Shown: positions 33,062-44,399 of the stretch, in pieces
Numbering within the stretch: position 1 is the first letter of the stretch
Layout: every line of letters begins with the position of its first letter
Made by a program: the position numbers and the translations under genes
The notes under the pieces: model-generated
Told to the model about the DNA's origin: nothing
Databases searched by the model: none
The model's input: the letters and a program-made list of their open reading frames with translations, nothing else
Source: Blastocladiella emersonii ATCC 22665
Lineage: Eukaryota; Blastocladiomycota; Blastocladiomycetes; Blastocladiales; Blastocladiaceae
Direction: 5' to 3'
NCBI GenBank assembly: GCA_025594325.1
Contig: JANHCV010000008.1
Span: 1,426,001-1,490,000, forward strand
Length of the DNA stretch: 64,000 bases

Positions 33062-34464
33062 ATGAAGACTTCATGCAACATAAAGCGCGAACCCGAATTC
33101 GCACGAGCGCGTGAACTTGCGTCGATTTATGAGCGGTCGCGAAAAGCGCCCATGGACGACGGCGAGCGGCGGCTGGTCCTGACTGGGGTCGGGTGTCACA
33201 TGGTAGAGCTGCGCCTACAATGCATCCGGGGCGCACTGAGAAAGCGAATCGATGGCGCCAATGCCCCCTCACTGGCCACGCTCGAGCCGCTGAAGATCGA
33301 GCTCAAGGCTCTTCATCAGCTTTACGCAGAGCTGGAGCAACACCCACTGCCGAGTTCAGCCTCTTCCACGTCCTCCGGTAATGCGTTACCGACGCGCACG
33401 GCTGCTCCGCCGAGTTTGGCCACCTCGCTCACCTCGCTTCCCATACCAAAGCTTCCTCGCGCGCGCGGCTTGCCTCGCGACCAGGTCCACGCGTGCAATA
33501 CAAAGCTCTACGAGACGCTTCGCAACAAGGGACCCGTCTTCATGACCATCAACCAGGGTCCCCGCCGCCAGCCTGTCGCCAAAAACACTGCCGAGTTTGC
33601 AACGCTCCTCAAGCGATGCGTGCCTGACGTGCCGCTCGCCGCCCTCCTCCTCCGAGCGAGCTCAACCGTGCCGAGCGAGCTGTACCAGTGCTACGCGCCC
33701 TTCTTGCGCGAGTCCATGACAGTCGACGAAACGGTCCGCTCCCTGTTCTTGAAGGTTTCGGACCCTACATGGAAGGCAAATTGGAAACAGCGGTGGCTCG
33801 CGACAATTCCCGAGCCCGGCGAAACCGTGGGTCAGTACTTCAACCGATTCTGTCGTGTGCTTGACGAGGTTGTCGACGTCAACGCCAGCTTCAAGGACCA
33901 GCGCCATATCAAGCACATCTTTCAGGACAAGATTTTCCTGGCGTTTGGCAACCTGGCGTGGCAAATGGGAATGTTGGTCGGTAACTGGAACGCGACCGTC
34001 GATACCATGGCCGACACGTGGCGCGACGTGGTGGTCCCCGACCTCTCGGCGAGCACCACGTCTGCCGACGGCACGCCCGCATCGGCACTCGCGTACTCTT
34101 GCGACTTTTGTAACCGTTTCGATGAGCTCCGCGCTTCGTGCCTCGACCACCAGATCGCAGCGTGCCCCGAGCTCAAAAACCTCAGCCGCATGCGCAGACC
34201 GTCGTTGACGCCTATCGCGTCGCTGGATTGCGGTTACCGGTGTTGCCGAACCATTTCCCCTCGCTGACGGAGATCATGCGGTTCACCACCGTCGCGCTGC
34301 GAGCACTTTCATCCAAGTCTGGCGCGAGCGCTGGCCGCGAGACGAGCCGCGTTATCACGCGCGGATGTGAGATTCTTGCGACGCTCCTCTACTTGCCGCG
34401 CGGAATGCGACCTCAAGTGATGGAACGGTTTTGGAAGCTAGTGCGCGACATGGATAAACAATGA
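33062..34464 (+). pseudogene. Family F gag-like gene, second copy, with one late frameshift
   Basis: Starts MKTSCNIKREPEFARARELA and stays open for 401 codons to 34267. The capsid-like domain (ELYQCYAPFLRESMTVDETV, QRWLATIPEPGETVGQYFNR) aligns with the copy at 13497-14998. The finger is C-x2-C-x12-H-x4-C-P (CDFC...DHQIAACP, about residue 348), identical in spacing to that copy. After the finger the frame runs into an unrelated end, while a different frame (34138-34464) carries the expected C-terminus (AYRVAGLRLPVLPNHFPSLT...ILATLLYLPRG...MDKQ). A single indel near 34190-34230 therefore truncates the product. A protein retaining capsid and finger could still be made. No polymerase neighbours it. 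Confidence 0.65.
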
Positions 34465-34598
34465 AGGTACTTGCTGAGCGAATATAGTAGTGATACAAGC
34501 GGTGATTGACGCGCACCGTCGCGAAGGGAGGAAGGTTGAACAACAGGAAGCGTATATTGTGTCGATAACAAATTTACGAGTTCCGTCTCGTCCGACTA

Positions 34599-36360
34599 TC
34601 AGAATTCATCAGCAGACTCGTTAGACTCAGACTTGGACTCGCCCTTGCCAAACTTAGGCATCGGCACCGCGGTGCGACTGATCAGCTTTTCAGCCGCCCA
34701 AGTCGCGACCGTGTTGACATACGCGCGGTCGGATCGGTGAGCAACGGGCACCTGCGTGCCCTGATGGAAGCGACACTCAGCCAACGCATTGATCTGCGGG
34801 AAGTAATCATAGAGCTTACCAGGCGTGGATTCAAACAGCTTCGCAAGCGGCACATCCGGGTCAAGAATGAAGCAGTCAGCCGTGATCCGCACAAGCGCAG
34901 GTTGGAAGTCCTCGCGTAGCGGGATGACGAAAGCGGAGGTGTCCGTTGCAGGAGGAGATACGTTGGCATGGTCGTAGACATCATTGAGAGTAACATCCAT
35001 GTCGCAGTCGATCACGATGCGAGGTTTTTTTCGGGCAAAAGTGAATGATGCCGAAGCGATCAAACTTGTCCTCGACCATCGCTGAGTCAAAGATCAAGTG
35101 GACGCGGAGCTTTTTGACCCTCGGGATCAGCGGGGCGGGGTGTGAGACGATTTGAATATGGCTCAGAACCGAATCCACGTCGGCAAGAAGCAGGTCGGCC
35201 GGAACAACCACACTTTGTTCATCATGAGCCACCAAGTCCGTCTCGCGCTCCGAAGCGCCGGCTGAATCAAGGTCAGCGGAAGTCGACATGAGCGGAGTAT
35301 GGAAAGCATCGACCGGGCTAGCACAAGCAGCCGTATCAGCCGAGACAGGAGTATCGCTAGCGATGTCCCCTAGTTCAATCAAGTCGGAACCAAGTCCCGT
35401 CGCGGACCCCATAAGTCCCTCGCATGAAGACATTTCAACAGGCTCGGAAACAACCAAGTGGACTTTGATAGGCTCCTCGAACTTGAGCTCGAGCTGCTCG
35501 AAAGGGGAGCCGCACGAATCAGCGAGTGTCGGGACAGGGGTCGCGGACTCCTTGGACGAAAGCACGGCCACGGACTTGGGAGTAGCCAAGCAGGTTTCGG
35601 CAGGCTCCTCGATCTGGACGGTTGATGACTTGAGCTGCTCGAGAGAAAAGCCCCAGTAATCACTACCGCAGGTTGAATGAAACACATCGTAGCCCGTTTT
35701 GAGTCCGCGGTCCGCAGACGAAGCTGAAGAAGCAACTTCGACGCGCAGTTCGATATTCTTTGGAGCCTCGGTGGCGCCGCACGAGTCAAAGGAGCTGTGA
35801 TGCGACATCAAATCGTCACACGACACAAGGTTTTCGCTCGCGGAAGTACAAGCCGTGGGAGAACTCGGCGCTGGTTGAACAAGATCGTCAGTCGTACCCG
35901 AGGCGACGGGGGAGTGTGTGTCAGACGCTTGATTGAGGAAGTCCGGGTCCGCCGAGCCAGTTGCGCGGGAGATCGAGAGCGCAGCGGTACAGATCGAGGT
36001 CCAGATATCTGAACCACTCAGGTGGTGAGCATGAGCCCGCAAGCGAAGCGCAGGCGCGAGGTCAGATCGAACGTGGGAAAGCGCAGCCAGGTGCCACATG
36101 CGTGACGGAAGGCCGAGCGAGATAAAATCAAGCTCGAGAATCTGGGCCCACACTGTCGGGTCGACTTCGGCGCTGAGACAGCCGAGGGTCGGAAGTAAAA
36201 GCGTTTGCGCCGCGCGGAACACGGCAAAGTCGCCGCTCCGACTCTCTGGAAGCTCGGGAGGACTCGCGGCCGAAAGTCCGCGCGGCGCTGTTGACGGCGG
36301 GGCACCGTCGGGCCAAGGTACCCAAGCGTGTTGCATAGAGTCTGATCCATGAGATGCCAT
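34599..36360 (-). pseudogene. Family D gene, copy 1, one frameshift
   Basis: The start at 36360 (MASHGSDSMQHAWVPWPDGA) opens a 459-codon frame. An N-terminal helical domain (DPTVWAQILELDFISLGLPS followed by RMWHLAALSH) is followed by a long acidic, Ser/Glu-rich, probably disordered middle. A C-terminal domain begins KKLRVHLIFDSAMVEDKFDR and is interrupted near 35050 beside a run of seven T. The second frame carries on MDVTLNDVYDHANVSP, ALVRITADCFILDPDVPLA and a C-terminal extension ending SESNESADEF. The adjacent paralogue at 36540-37995 shows the same order without that break, so this is an indel rather than an intron. Function unknown; the C-terminal domain has the strand-helix feel of a ubiquitin-like or PB1 fold, but this is a guess. 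Confidence 0.6.
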
Positions 36361-36539
36361 TTTGCAGCGCGTTGTGATGCGGAGAGCGGGGAGCGAGTGC
36401 GACGGCGCTATGTGTTGGGGATGACCAAGTCACGCCACGTGACGCCACGTCGACCTGAACAACGCGCCCACGCCACTTCAGCCAGCGCCGCTGCCGCAAC
36501 CCTCGTGAATCACTCCGCGTCGCCGGTGAAGAGCTAAAT
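36361..36539 (-). promoter_or_regulatory. Spacer upstream of family D copy 1
   Basis: Contains GTCACGCCACGTGACGCCAC near 36430, a CACGTG E-box nested in two GACGCCAC-like units, about 70 bp upstream of the ATG. Probably promoter. The assignment rests on position and the recurrence of CACGTG near other genes here. Confidence 0.4.
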
Positions 36540-37995
36540 GCGAATGTATACTAGTCAAGGGACCCAATGAATTACTTCCTGGCGAGATCTTGCAGGGGTA
36601 TCCGCGGAACCCGGCGACATCCTCTTTGACCTTGGGCGGGTTCTCATCAAACTCGGGCATTGGCCGGTGCTCGTGGTAGACCAGCGTTTCGCGCTTCTGG
36701 GTCCGCGATGAAGCAGTCGTCCGAAAGCCGCACGAGCTCAAGTTTGACGCCCTTGCGAACGGGAAGGAACCACATTGAATCCTGAACCGAAGGTAACTTG
36801 GTGCACTTAATTCTCTCGTAAATTTGGTTTAGTGTGACGTCCATCGCGAAGGAACCCGTAAAGCGCGTCCGCCAGTTGAATTGGTCTATAGTCGTTTGTG
36901 AGTCCATGATCACATGCACGCGTAAGGTCTTGGCGCTGCTCGTAGCCGCTGGGACCTCGTGAGCGACGACAGTGGGAGGTGTGGTGGTTGTTGGAGCCGG
37001 ATTTGACGGTGACTCGGTCGTTGATTCAACGCGGGAGGGACTTTTGCAAGCTTGGACAGGCGGTTTCGAGTCAAGCGATCCAGCATCCTCTTCCGCTTCG
37101 AGCGAGAGCTTTGAATCGAGAATGGGCGCAGCTTTCTTATCAGGTATAGCCGAAGTTTTGCTGAATTGGACAAAAACATCCAACGCGGCTGCTTTCTGCG
37201 GCGCGTCGCTTGTGGATGTGACGAATTCAATCGGAGTTGAAGGCGCTACAGTGTCACTGTGACCGTCACTTGATTCTGAGACCGCGCCTTCCATAACGGC
37301 ACGACATGAGTCGAGCAATTCGAGCGTGGTAGCACTTTTGGGCTGTGAATCGTCAGTGCAACCGGGAGAGCAACTAGGATCAAAAGCATCGCCGCCGATC
37401 AATTCCAAATCATTGCAAGGTGGTGATGCATCGTCATGAAGAGAACGTTCGACCGAATTAGCAGCTGCGATTGGTGAGCCGACGCCTTCATTCCTCGTTT
37501 CATCGTCCCGGCCCACCGAAGGTGCGGTACCGACGACCTGCTCTGCATGGTCCGCGCCAAGTGTCGCGCCACTCGATTTCCCGAGCTCGAAAACAGCTGC
37601 GCGGTCCACGCGTCGGTCCTGACTGAAGCAATTTGGTACGCGCGCACGCGAAGTTGATGTGCAAGTTTAGGCTGGTCGTGATGAAGCGCGGCGAGATGCC
37701 ACAGGTGTTGCGGAAGGCCGAGCGCGGTAAAGTCAAGCTGGAGAATCTGCGCCCATGTGTCCGAGTCTAGGTCAAAGTCGTGAGCACCCAAAACTGGATG
37801 AACCAGCTTGCGCGCCTCGCGAAGCGCTGCGAGATTGTCGTGCAGCGTGGTGACGAGAGAATCAGTCGTGGTCGAAGCTGAGCCGGGTCCAGGATAGTAT
37901 CCACCTGCGTAGTACGAGTGACCGGGAGGATGCGATAGAGCTTCTGCTGTAGCAGCAGGGCAGGATGCGTTCGCAGGGGCATGGGCAGCAGCCAA
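36540..37995 (-). pseudogene. Family D gene, copy 2, frameshifted
   Basis: The start at 37995 (MAAAHAPANASCPAATAEAL) leads to the shared N-terminal domain (DSDTWAQILQLDFTALGLPQ, HLWHLAALHH). The frame changes near 37570-37610. The next frame carries a long acidic Ser/Asp/Pro-rich middle and the shared C-terminal domain: TLRVHVIMDSQTTIDQF, MDVTLNQIYERIKC, KLELVRLSDDCFIADPEA. Another shift near 36720 is needed to read a tail HEHRPMPEFDENPPKVKEDV. It is a tandem paralogue of copy 1 in the same orientation, with about 180 bp between them. Confidence 0.6.
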
Positions 37996-38326
37996 GTCGG
38001 TTTAGAGTCTATGCGGTTCCGCCGAGTCTGACAAGTCGCGAGTCCATGGCGTCCACGGATCTTGCATAGGGTCCCATCTATCAGTTCTCATTTTATTGCG
38101 AGGATGCGAGCAAGGCTGAAAGCTGGACTCCGCGACGCGTCATGAGAAACGCGCGTGAAACGCAGTCACGTGCGGCGCGAGACATTTTTCTATCCCGCCT
38201 TAGTCGCATGAATTGGGGGCGTCCTTGCATGCTGTGCAGCAGTTCGCTGTCGAGTGAGCGAAGGCATATGAGGATCAGAAACCTGCTTCGATACATGTAC
38301 ATCGCTCAGCTCGCGCGGCACAGACA
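37996..38326. other. Spacer with GACGCGTC and CACGTG motifs
   Basis: Between the family-D start and the CB locus 3 end. Near 38130-38172 it holds GACGCGTCATG, AACGCGCG and TCACGTGCGG, 135-180 bp upstream of family D copy 2, so it is probably that gene's promoter. No coding sequence recognised. Confidence 0.4.
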
Positions 38327-41295
38327 CTACTCCAGCGGGTTTTCCTCGTCCTCGGCGGCCGCCAGCCCGCCCGCTACCTCCTCACCATTGGCAATCAAAT
38401 CGAACGTGGCCGCGTGCCGCTCCTTGAACCCATCCCACCCTTGCATCGCGGTCGTGCCAGGGACGAGGTGGACCGCACCGGTATCGCTGCGCACGCGCTT
38501 CGCGAGTCCAGCCACCCCATTCCCGTCCTCCTGCCCGGGTGAGTTCGCGAATACGAGCGCGGGCGGCGAGCAAGCGATGTCGAGCGCGGCAGACGATGTG
38601 ACGTTGGCGCACGCGAACTCGAGAATGACGCGGACCGCTGGGACCAGGCCGGGCTTCGCCGCGATCTCGCGCGTTGCGGCGACCGCGCGGTCCGCGACGG
38701 CCGGGTCCGTGAACGCCATCACGTACGCGGCAGGCGCCGGGCGGATTTTGGCGCACCGGCGCGCTGAACCGGCGGCCGCGCACGCCGGGTACTGGGCCCG
38801 CACGCGCGAGCGGTGCAGGAGCGGGGCGAAGAGGGAGAGTGGGTGCGCGTTGAGCGTTGCGCGCAGGTCCGTGAGCGTGGAACTGCGGCTGTGCGGTGAG
38901 GCGGTGGAGTCAGACGCGGCCGTCACGCGAGACTCGACGGCCTTGTTGTAGCGCAAGTCAGTGAGGCCGTCGGGGGAGACCGCCGCCGCGAACCAGTGCA
39001 GCGCGCGCGTCCAGGGATTGAGGGGCAGACGGCTGATCGCGATCATGATCTGCACCTTGGGCGTACCCGCTGGCAGGCTGATGTTGGGCTTGGCGAGCGC
39101 CGCTGCGAGGTTATCAGCGACGCACGCAAGAACTACAATCAGGCGGTGCAAGGCCACAATGGTCTTTGACAAGGTGCCCAATCTGGCCAGCTTGTGACCG
39201 ATCGAAGTTTCGGTTGCCGTGCTCACGTGTTCCCAAATGGTCTTGTACTGATCGAGGGACCGCGACTCGGAGAGGAGCGGCGTCAGGTCAAAGGTCGTCA
39301 CCGTGGTGTGGAATCCGCACATGATCTCGGCAAACTGGTCGCGCGTCGTTGGATTGTCAAGTACACGCTCAATGCAGCGCAGGTTCGTCAGTGCCACAAC
39401 AGAAGCAGTCGTTGCGACCGGGTGGCGGATCGGGCAGAGGCAGAGGAGTCGCGCAACTTCCCCGAAAATGGGCTCAATAATCGCCTTGAGAGCAGCCTTG
39501 GGACCGATTGTTGGCGGAGTGGGAGAATCGACCACATCCGCAGCGGCTGTATCGGAATCTGCCGCTGGCGAATCGGTGGCGGCTGAAGTTGAGGGCAAGG
39601 TATCGTGATGAACAGCAGCAGGTTCGTGTTGTACAGGCGTTGACGAAGAACTTGGGTCGCCGACGCGCATCCGTTTCGCTGGCCGCCCCACAGGCGGCAA
39701 ATCGACCACGGCCTCCAGCGCAGATAGTGCGAGTGATCCGGTGACCACGGGGAAATGGTCGCGCAGATCAGCAATACCATGGGCTAAGTTGAAAGTCGCG
39801 GGCGGCGGCATGAAATGCTCGCGGATCGGCCGAAGTGGGACCAAGGCAGTGACTGCAAGCAGTGCGAGGAGAGTGTTGCGATGGTCGGGAGTCCGAGTTG
39901 GAGTGACCATGGTCGGAAACAGGTCGTCCCGCACATCGGACCGTGCTGAGTTGGACGCCGAATCCGCCAAAAGCCGCTGCGATTCACCAAACGACGGTGC
40001 ACATCGTTCAGGAGTAGGAAGCTCCTGCGCAAAGAAAGGCGCAGCAAAAGATTCGGCATCAGACGCCGGACGTGCCGAGTTCAGAGGCGCAGGATGCGAC
40101 CGCCCATCATGTTGTTGCGCGACAAAGCTCGAGTCATGTCCCAACTACACAATAAATGTCGGTCAGCAGCCGCGGCTTGAGCGACCAAAACGATGCAACG
40201 CACCAAGTTCGTAGACAGCGGCGTCCACGGCGCAAGATCGCCCACATGCGAGGCGTCAACTGGTTCGGGTGAAGAACAAGCGAAGCCAAGAGAGCCGCCG
40301 AGGTCTGGTGACGAAACGGTTGCGGCTCCGTTTCCAAGTTGGCAAGTTTGCGGAATCGCCGGACACGCGGCTGAGAGTGTGTCCGTGCACTTCTCCGCAA
40401 GAGAACTATCCGCACAGCTTGCATGTTTGGGCGTTGTGGGAGCAGGAGACGTCTGAGCGTCCGTGCCGAAACAATACTTGACCGCATTGTGGAATAGCTC
40501 CAGCCTCGCTGAAAGCTCATTGCTAAGTGGCCGCACACGTTCCGCTGACGCAACAAGCGGCGGAAGCATCGCATTGAAGGCCAAAACACGCAGATCGTGT
40601 CCCCAGTCGCTTGGCGTAATTGACTCGAGCGGGTCTCTGCACGCACCCATAGCCGAGTGTACCGCGTCGAGATTTGCAAGCAATTGTTCGAGTCCGTGAA
40701 AGAAGCCCGCCGCGTCGACCCACTCCTCGCGGGGTGCAACATTGAAAAGGACCGGCTCGGTTCCAGCAGCCTCCGCGATCATGTTCCGCAAAAAGTCCTC
40801 GCCGGCGCCATCGGTCGGATGCCCCGCGCGGAAGATGCAGAATGCAGGCATACCACCGTTCGGGCTGCGATGCACGCTGACCAGCGTGATCGCGGCACGT
40901 TTTTCGCGAACACACGGGAAGACAAGCAGCTCGTGCGTGACGCGCAAGTTACCCGCGATCCAACGCGCGAGCGGCGAGGGCGACGGCTTGACCGCGGAGG
41001 GCGGCTGTAGGGACCGCAGATGGGCATCGACAAAGTCTTGTTCCAGCAACTTGACGGGCGCGACGAGGATGCGAGCGCGGGCGGCAGAATGAAGCGACTT
41101 GAAGATCGTCTGGGCGATAAAGTTGGCAAGCGCCAGAGTCAAGGAGCATTGCGAGGGAGCATCAGGTAAATAAGCATGAAGGTCGTTCAATTCAACTGCA
41201 GAACCAGCCACCGCACGGCGGTGGCGAGCGGTCGAGGCCTGGTGCGCGTCGAGCAGGTTGACGATTTCCCGCGCGAGCGCGACTTGACGTTTCAC
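38327..41295 (-). CDS. Family CB locus 3: intact two-exon gene, C module plus B module
   Basis: Exon 1 runs 41295-40204 (364 codons) and exon 2 runs 40144-38327 (605 codons plus stop). The 59-bp phase-0 intron has GTGCGT, a CTGAC branch and GTGTAG. The joined protein is about 969 residues. The C module (1-240) includes LARWIAGNLRVTHELLVFPC, HRSPNGGMPAFCIFRAGHP and REEWVDAAGFFHGLEQLLAN. The linker has TLLALLAVTALVPLRP (a hydrophobic helix, possibly membrane or dimer) and the basic motif RPAKRMRV, a likely nuclear signal. The B core holds LRCIERVLDNPTTRDQFAEI and FDLTPLLSESRSLDQYKTIW; the end has GWDGFKERHAATFDLIANGE. No frameshift or stop is seen, unlike loci 1 and 2. The C module may be a degenerate Ulp1-like protease fold (speculative). 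Function unknown. Confidence 0.8.
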
Positions 41296-41441
41296 GGCGG
41301 CAACGCGTCAGATCAAGTTCATAAAGGCAATTGCATGTAGCTACATACGCGGATCGGGCTTCATGGTGACGATTTTTGTTGGCAGGACTGAACGTGCGCA
41401 ACCGACGCGAAAGGAGGTGCGCTCGCTCATGCCGCCACCGT

Positions 41442-41477
41442 CACGTGGAGCCGGTGTGATATCGAAACGCGTCTCGC
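41442..41477 (-). promoter_or_regulatory. Conserved upstream block of CB locus 3
   Basis: Reads CACGTGGAGCCGGTGTGATA then TCGAAACGCGTCTCGC, about 147-182 bp upstream of the ATG at 41295. It matches the blocks before loci 1 and 2 at nearly all positions and at similar distance. Confidence 0.65.
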
Positions 41478-41842
41478 GTGTCAAGCTTAGCGGTTCGTAC
41501 CTCGCCCGTTGCACTTCGAGGTCAGCCATGGAATAAGCGTTGTAGCAATCGCAGCAGACCACGATGGCTATCCAGCGTTCGCACCGCAGGCTGTCATCAC
41601 TGGACGCGGACGCGCGTGGAGCAACGCCGCACCAAGACTGTTCAGCCTGCCGTGGCCTCCCTGAATATTCTCATTCGAACGACAGAACATTTTCAAGGCG
41701 CAAACCACTGTAAATATTTTATTGCTATAATCAGATCCACTCACTCATCATCACTCCAAGCCGCCCGAGTTCATCGTGTGAGTTGCACAGTTATCCAAGG
41801 CGCAAAAGACTGCGTTATACCGCATTATTAATTTCCAGTGCC

Positions 41843-42300
41843 CTAGGGCTCACCCGATCCAGACAGAATTTGCTGATACTGTTTGTCGTTGATGAGGCGC
41901 GCGTCAAGGAACTCTTTGACGAGGAGAGGATCCAGGTTGACCTGCAAACGAAACACCTCGCACGCCGCAATCTGGGCGAGAGTCATCCGCTTCCATTGGA
42001 GCGATTCATGGACGCGGCGGTCAAACCGCTGGAAGACGGTAAGGAAAGTCTTGGGATCCGTTCGCTGGCCAAGGGCGAGATAGTGATGGCCGTTGCCAAG
42101 CGTACGCGGATCATCTGGGCGCCAACCGTAGGTACGTTCAACAAGTTCGGCGTCCCAGAGTACGATCCCATACGGACTTCGAGCTTGGGGCGATGCTCCG
42201 TCGTGAATCGAGGAGATCTTTGAGGAAACGTGCGCCATCGAGGCTAAGCGGTGGGGCAGTGACGAGCTCGAGAATGTGATCGTTCCAGCGGCGGACTCCA
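41843..42300 (-). pseudogene. Family A C-terminal fragment
   Basis: Only the last 130 or so residues resemble family A: RTYGWRPDDPRTLGNGHHYL and KTFLTVFQRFDRRVHES correspond to RGWDPSDPRTHGDGMACVLA and RILAVYQCFDKRFHQA in the copy at 44598-45929. The open frame continues upstream to 42556 through sequence with a hairpin and a tandem repeat that has no family resemblance. It is a truncated relic. Confidence 0.55.
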
Positions 42301-42429
42301 ATTGTCCTACGTACGTGGAGGAGAGGAATTGTTGTGGGTTGGGCGGCGGAAGCCTCGTGATTTGGGTCGGGGACAGAAAACCAACGACATCAGCTGACGT
42401 GGCGTGAGTGGCGTTGCGCGTCGAGCGAG

Positions 42430-42461
42430 TGCATCCAGGGGGACTTAGCCCCCCTGGTGCA
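42430..42461. repeat. Strong GC-rich hairpin
   Basis: TGCATCCAGGGGG and CCCCCCTGGTGCA flank a 6-base loop and can pair along nearly their whole length with a single bulge or mismatch. Its role is unknown. Confidence 0.6.
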
Positions 42462-42578
42462 TCGCGCCGCGTCGGTGTCCTTCCGTCCACGTTAGTCGGT
42501 GTGTTCGAAGAGCAAAGTGCGTCAAAAAGTTGTAACTTAAGATTCCCCGGAGTCAAGGCTCAACGACCCTCCACGCGG

Positions 42579-42648
42579 GCGTCAATTTACATACACTGTA
42601 GCTGTCTACCCTGGCGTCAATTTACATACACTGTAGCTCTCTACCCTG
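42579..42648 (+). repeat. 35-bp tandem duplication
   Basis: Two adjacent units starting at 42579 and 42614, each beginning GCGTCAATTTACATACACTG, with one difference (GTC versus CTC). A recent slippage or microsatellite-like duplication in non-coding sequence. Confidence 0.85.
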
Positions 42649-42808
42649 GCACTCGACTCGGATATCGATAGAACAAATCAAAGAAAAAGAAATGCTGGTA
42701 CTAGGGTGACACAACGAAATGTGCAAACAAACTGATGCGAAAAGGCGGTGGGAGGCCAGCATTCAAACGACCATCCTGCCCAAGTTGACCGAGATCCTGT
42801 TGCTGTGA

Positions 42809-44102
42809 TCAAGCAAGCTCTTCCAGACTCAGATCAATAGGCTCGAAAGCGCGGCCGTGCTCGCTCGTCGCCCCGTCAGGCATACCGTACAGCCCCAGCC
42901 GGCGGAGCTCCTGCATGACCTGCGGCTCAGGCGGACTCGCGCGCACCGCTAGCGCGATAAGCCACCGGTTCCGCTGAATTCCAGCAGAGTTGTTGGCTCT
43001 TGGTAGGCTGCGTCAAAACATTCGAAGATGGCCATGTAAAGCTCGCAGTTGTTGGCCTCGTACAGTAACGGACCGCAAGTATCGCCGCGTCTAAGCGCTC
43101 GCGGTCGCGGGTCGTCGCGGTGCCAGCCGTGCTCGAGAAGCCAGCGGTACACTTGGCGGACGCTGTCACCGGTGAGGTACGGCGAGCGGATCCGCTGCTC
43201 GGTGAAGAGGTATGACTTCTGTGAGTCGAGAAAATCGTCAACGAAACGTGTGCCGTCGAAGCCAAATCGCGGGCCAGTGATGAGTGAGAGGGCGCAAGCA
43301 TTCCAGCGTCGAATGGCAACTGTCGCGAGTACGTCAAGCAAAGTCGGGGAGATCGGGCGTATGCCTTGGCCAAGTTTGTGGTCCCCGGGCAGGTCAAGGG
43401 ACCGGTAGCTGGCCGCAATCGCGTTCCAAACGACTGGGTCGACGGGAGCCAAGAGAAGACCAGGAGCTTGCTGAGAAAGTTCGCCAAGGAGGTGCTCGAG
43501 CAGGTCCAGCTCGTTGATGGCCGTGAGGAAGAAGCAGAGCATGCACGAGAGCGCGGCATATGAGGTTGGCGCGGGTCGCGGTTTAGGCCGGATGGGAACC
43601 ATGGAAAAGGGTGTGTCGTTCTGAAGTTCTTGCGTGAGCTTTTTCAGCAGATCAGAAGTAAAAGAGGAGCGAGATTTCGTTGGCAAAGGATCGAGCGAGA
43701 TGCTGCGTAAGCGTTTCAGTCGGGGAAAGCGTGCTGGCGGCGCGCCGAGCGACGGATGCAAGGAAGACAGGCGAGAGTCTGTGGTAACCTGGCGAGGGAG
43801 GCTGACTCGACAGGTAGCTATGCGCGAGGGCGTTCAGCGCCGTGCAAGTGTCCCGGAACGCGCTCGGTCTGAGGCGAAAATGTGAAGTCCAAAGCGAGAT
43901 CGTCAAACTCGTTGTCAGCGTGCGTGAGGAGCACACGAGTGGTCCACATGATGACAGGAGCCTCGACGGTTGCGTCAGCGAGGGCGCGGGACGCGGCAGG
44001 AACGACGCTGCGGGTCTCGACCAGCTGAAGAATCTTGGTCCCGATCAGCGGGATGTGGAGCAAGTCGCATAGGTTCGGTTGCATCAAGTCCATTTGCTTC
44101 AT
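42809..44102 (-). pseudogene. Family A copy with at least three frameshifts
   Basis: The start at 44102 (MKQMDLMQPNLCDLLHIPLI) is nearly identical to that of the next paralogue. Frame 1 covers RSVVPAASRALADATVEAPV. A second frame carries RLSPVFLASVARRAASTLSP followed by a TLTQHLARSFANEIS segment. A third carries LLEHLLGELSQQAPGLLLAP, then VYRWLLEHGWHRDDPRPRAL. A last shift restores PEPQVMQELRRLGLYGMPDG before a TGA at 42811-42809. Alignment with the intact neighbour puts the breaks near 43870, 43700 and 42960. All domains survive, so decay is recent. It lies in the same orientation directly downstream of the intact copy. Confidence 0.7.
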
Positions 44103-44375
44103 GGCGGGTGTGGAGAGTCGGTCCGGGCCAGAAAGAGCGGCGGGCTCGTCAAGCGAAGGCGAAAGCGACGCGGTCGGCCCGGGCGTGGCTTGAGCGCAGC
44201 GTGACATGTCTCGCGACGCGTCTCGCAGCAGCTAGTCCCGCTGGTCGCTGCATCCCTGCTCTCAGCAAACTTGCTGAGCGAGGTCAGCATTTTAATACGT
44301 CTTCATTCCAAGTTTAGCAGCTTTCATCCCGCAACCTGCTATGTACCACGTCACAGTAGGTTTCTCAGCGACGCA

Positions 44376-44399
44376 ACGCGTCTCGCGACGCGTCTCGCG
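44376..44399. promoter_or_regulatory. Tandem ACGCGTCTCGCG x2 upstream of family A copy
   Basis: Two adjacent 12-bp units ACGCGTCTCGCG, about 275 bp upstream of the family-A start at 44102; a third ACGCGTCTCGCA is at 44216-44227. The same core is found upstream of the CB genes, the coiled-coil gene and the gene at 54641. A regulatory role is inferred. Confidence 0.55.

Noticed and set aside
37570-37640. Possible intron explaining the frame change in family D copy 2
   Set aside because: The sequence that would be removed encodes residues conserved in copy 1, so an indel is the better explanation.
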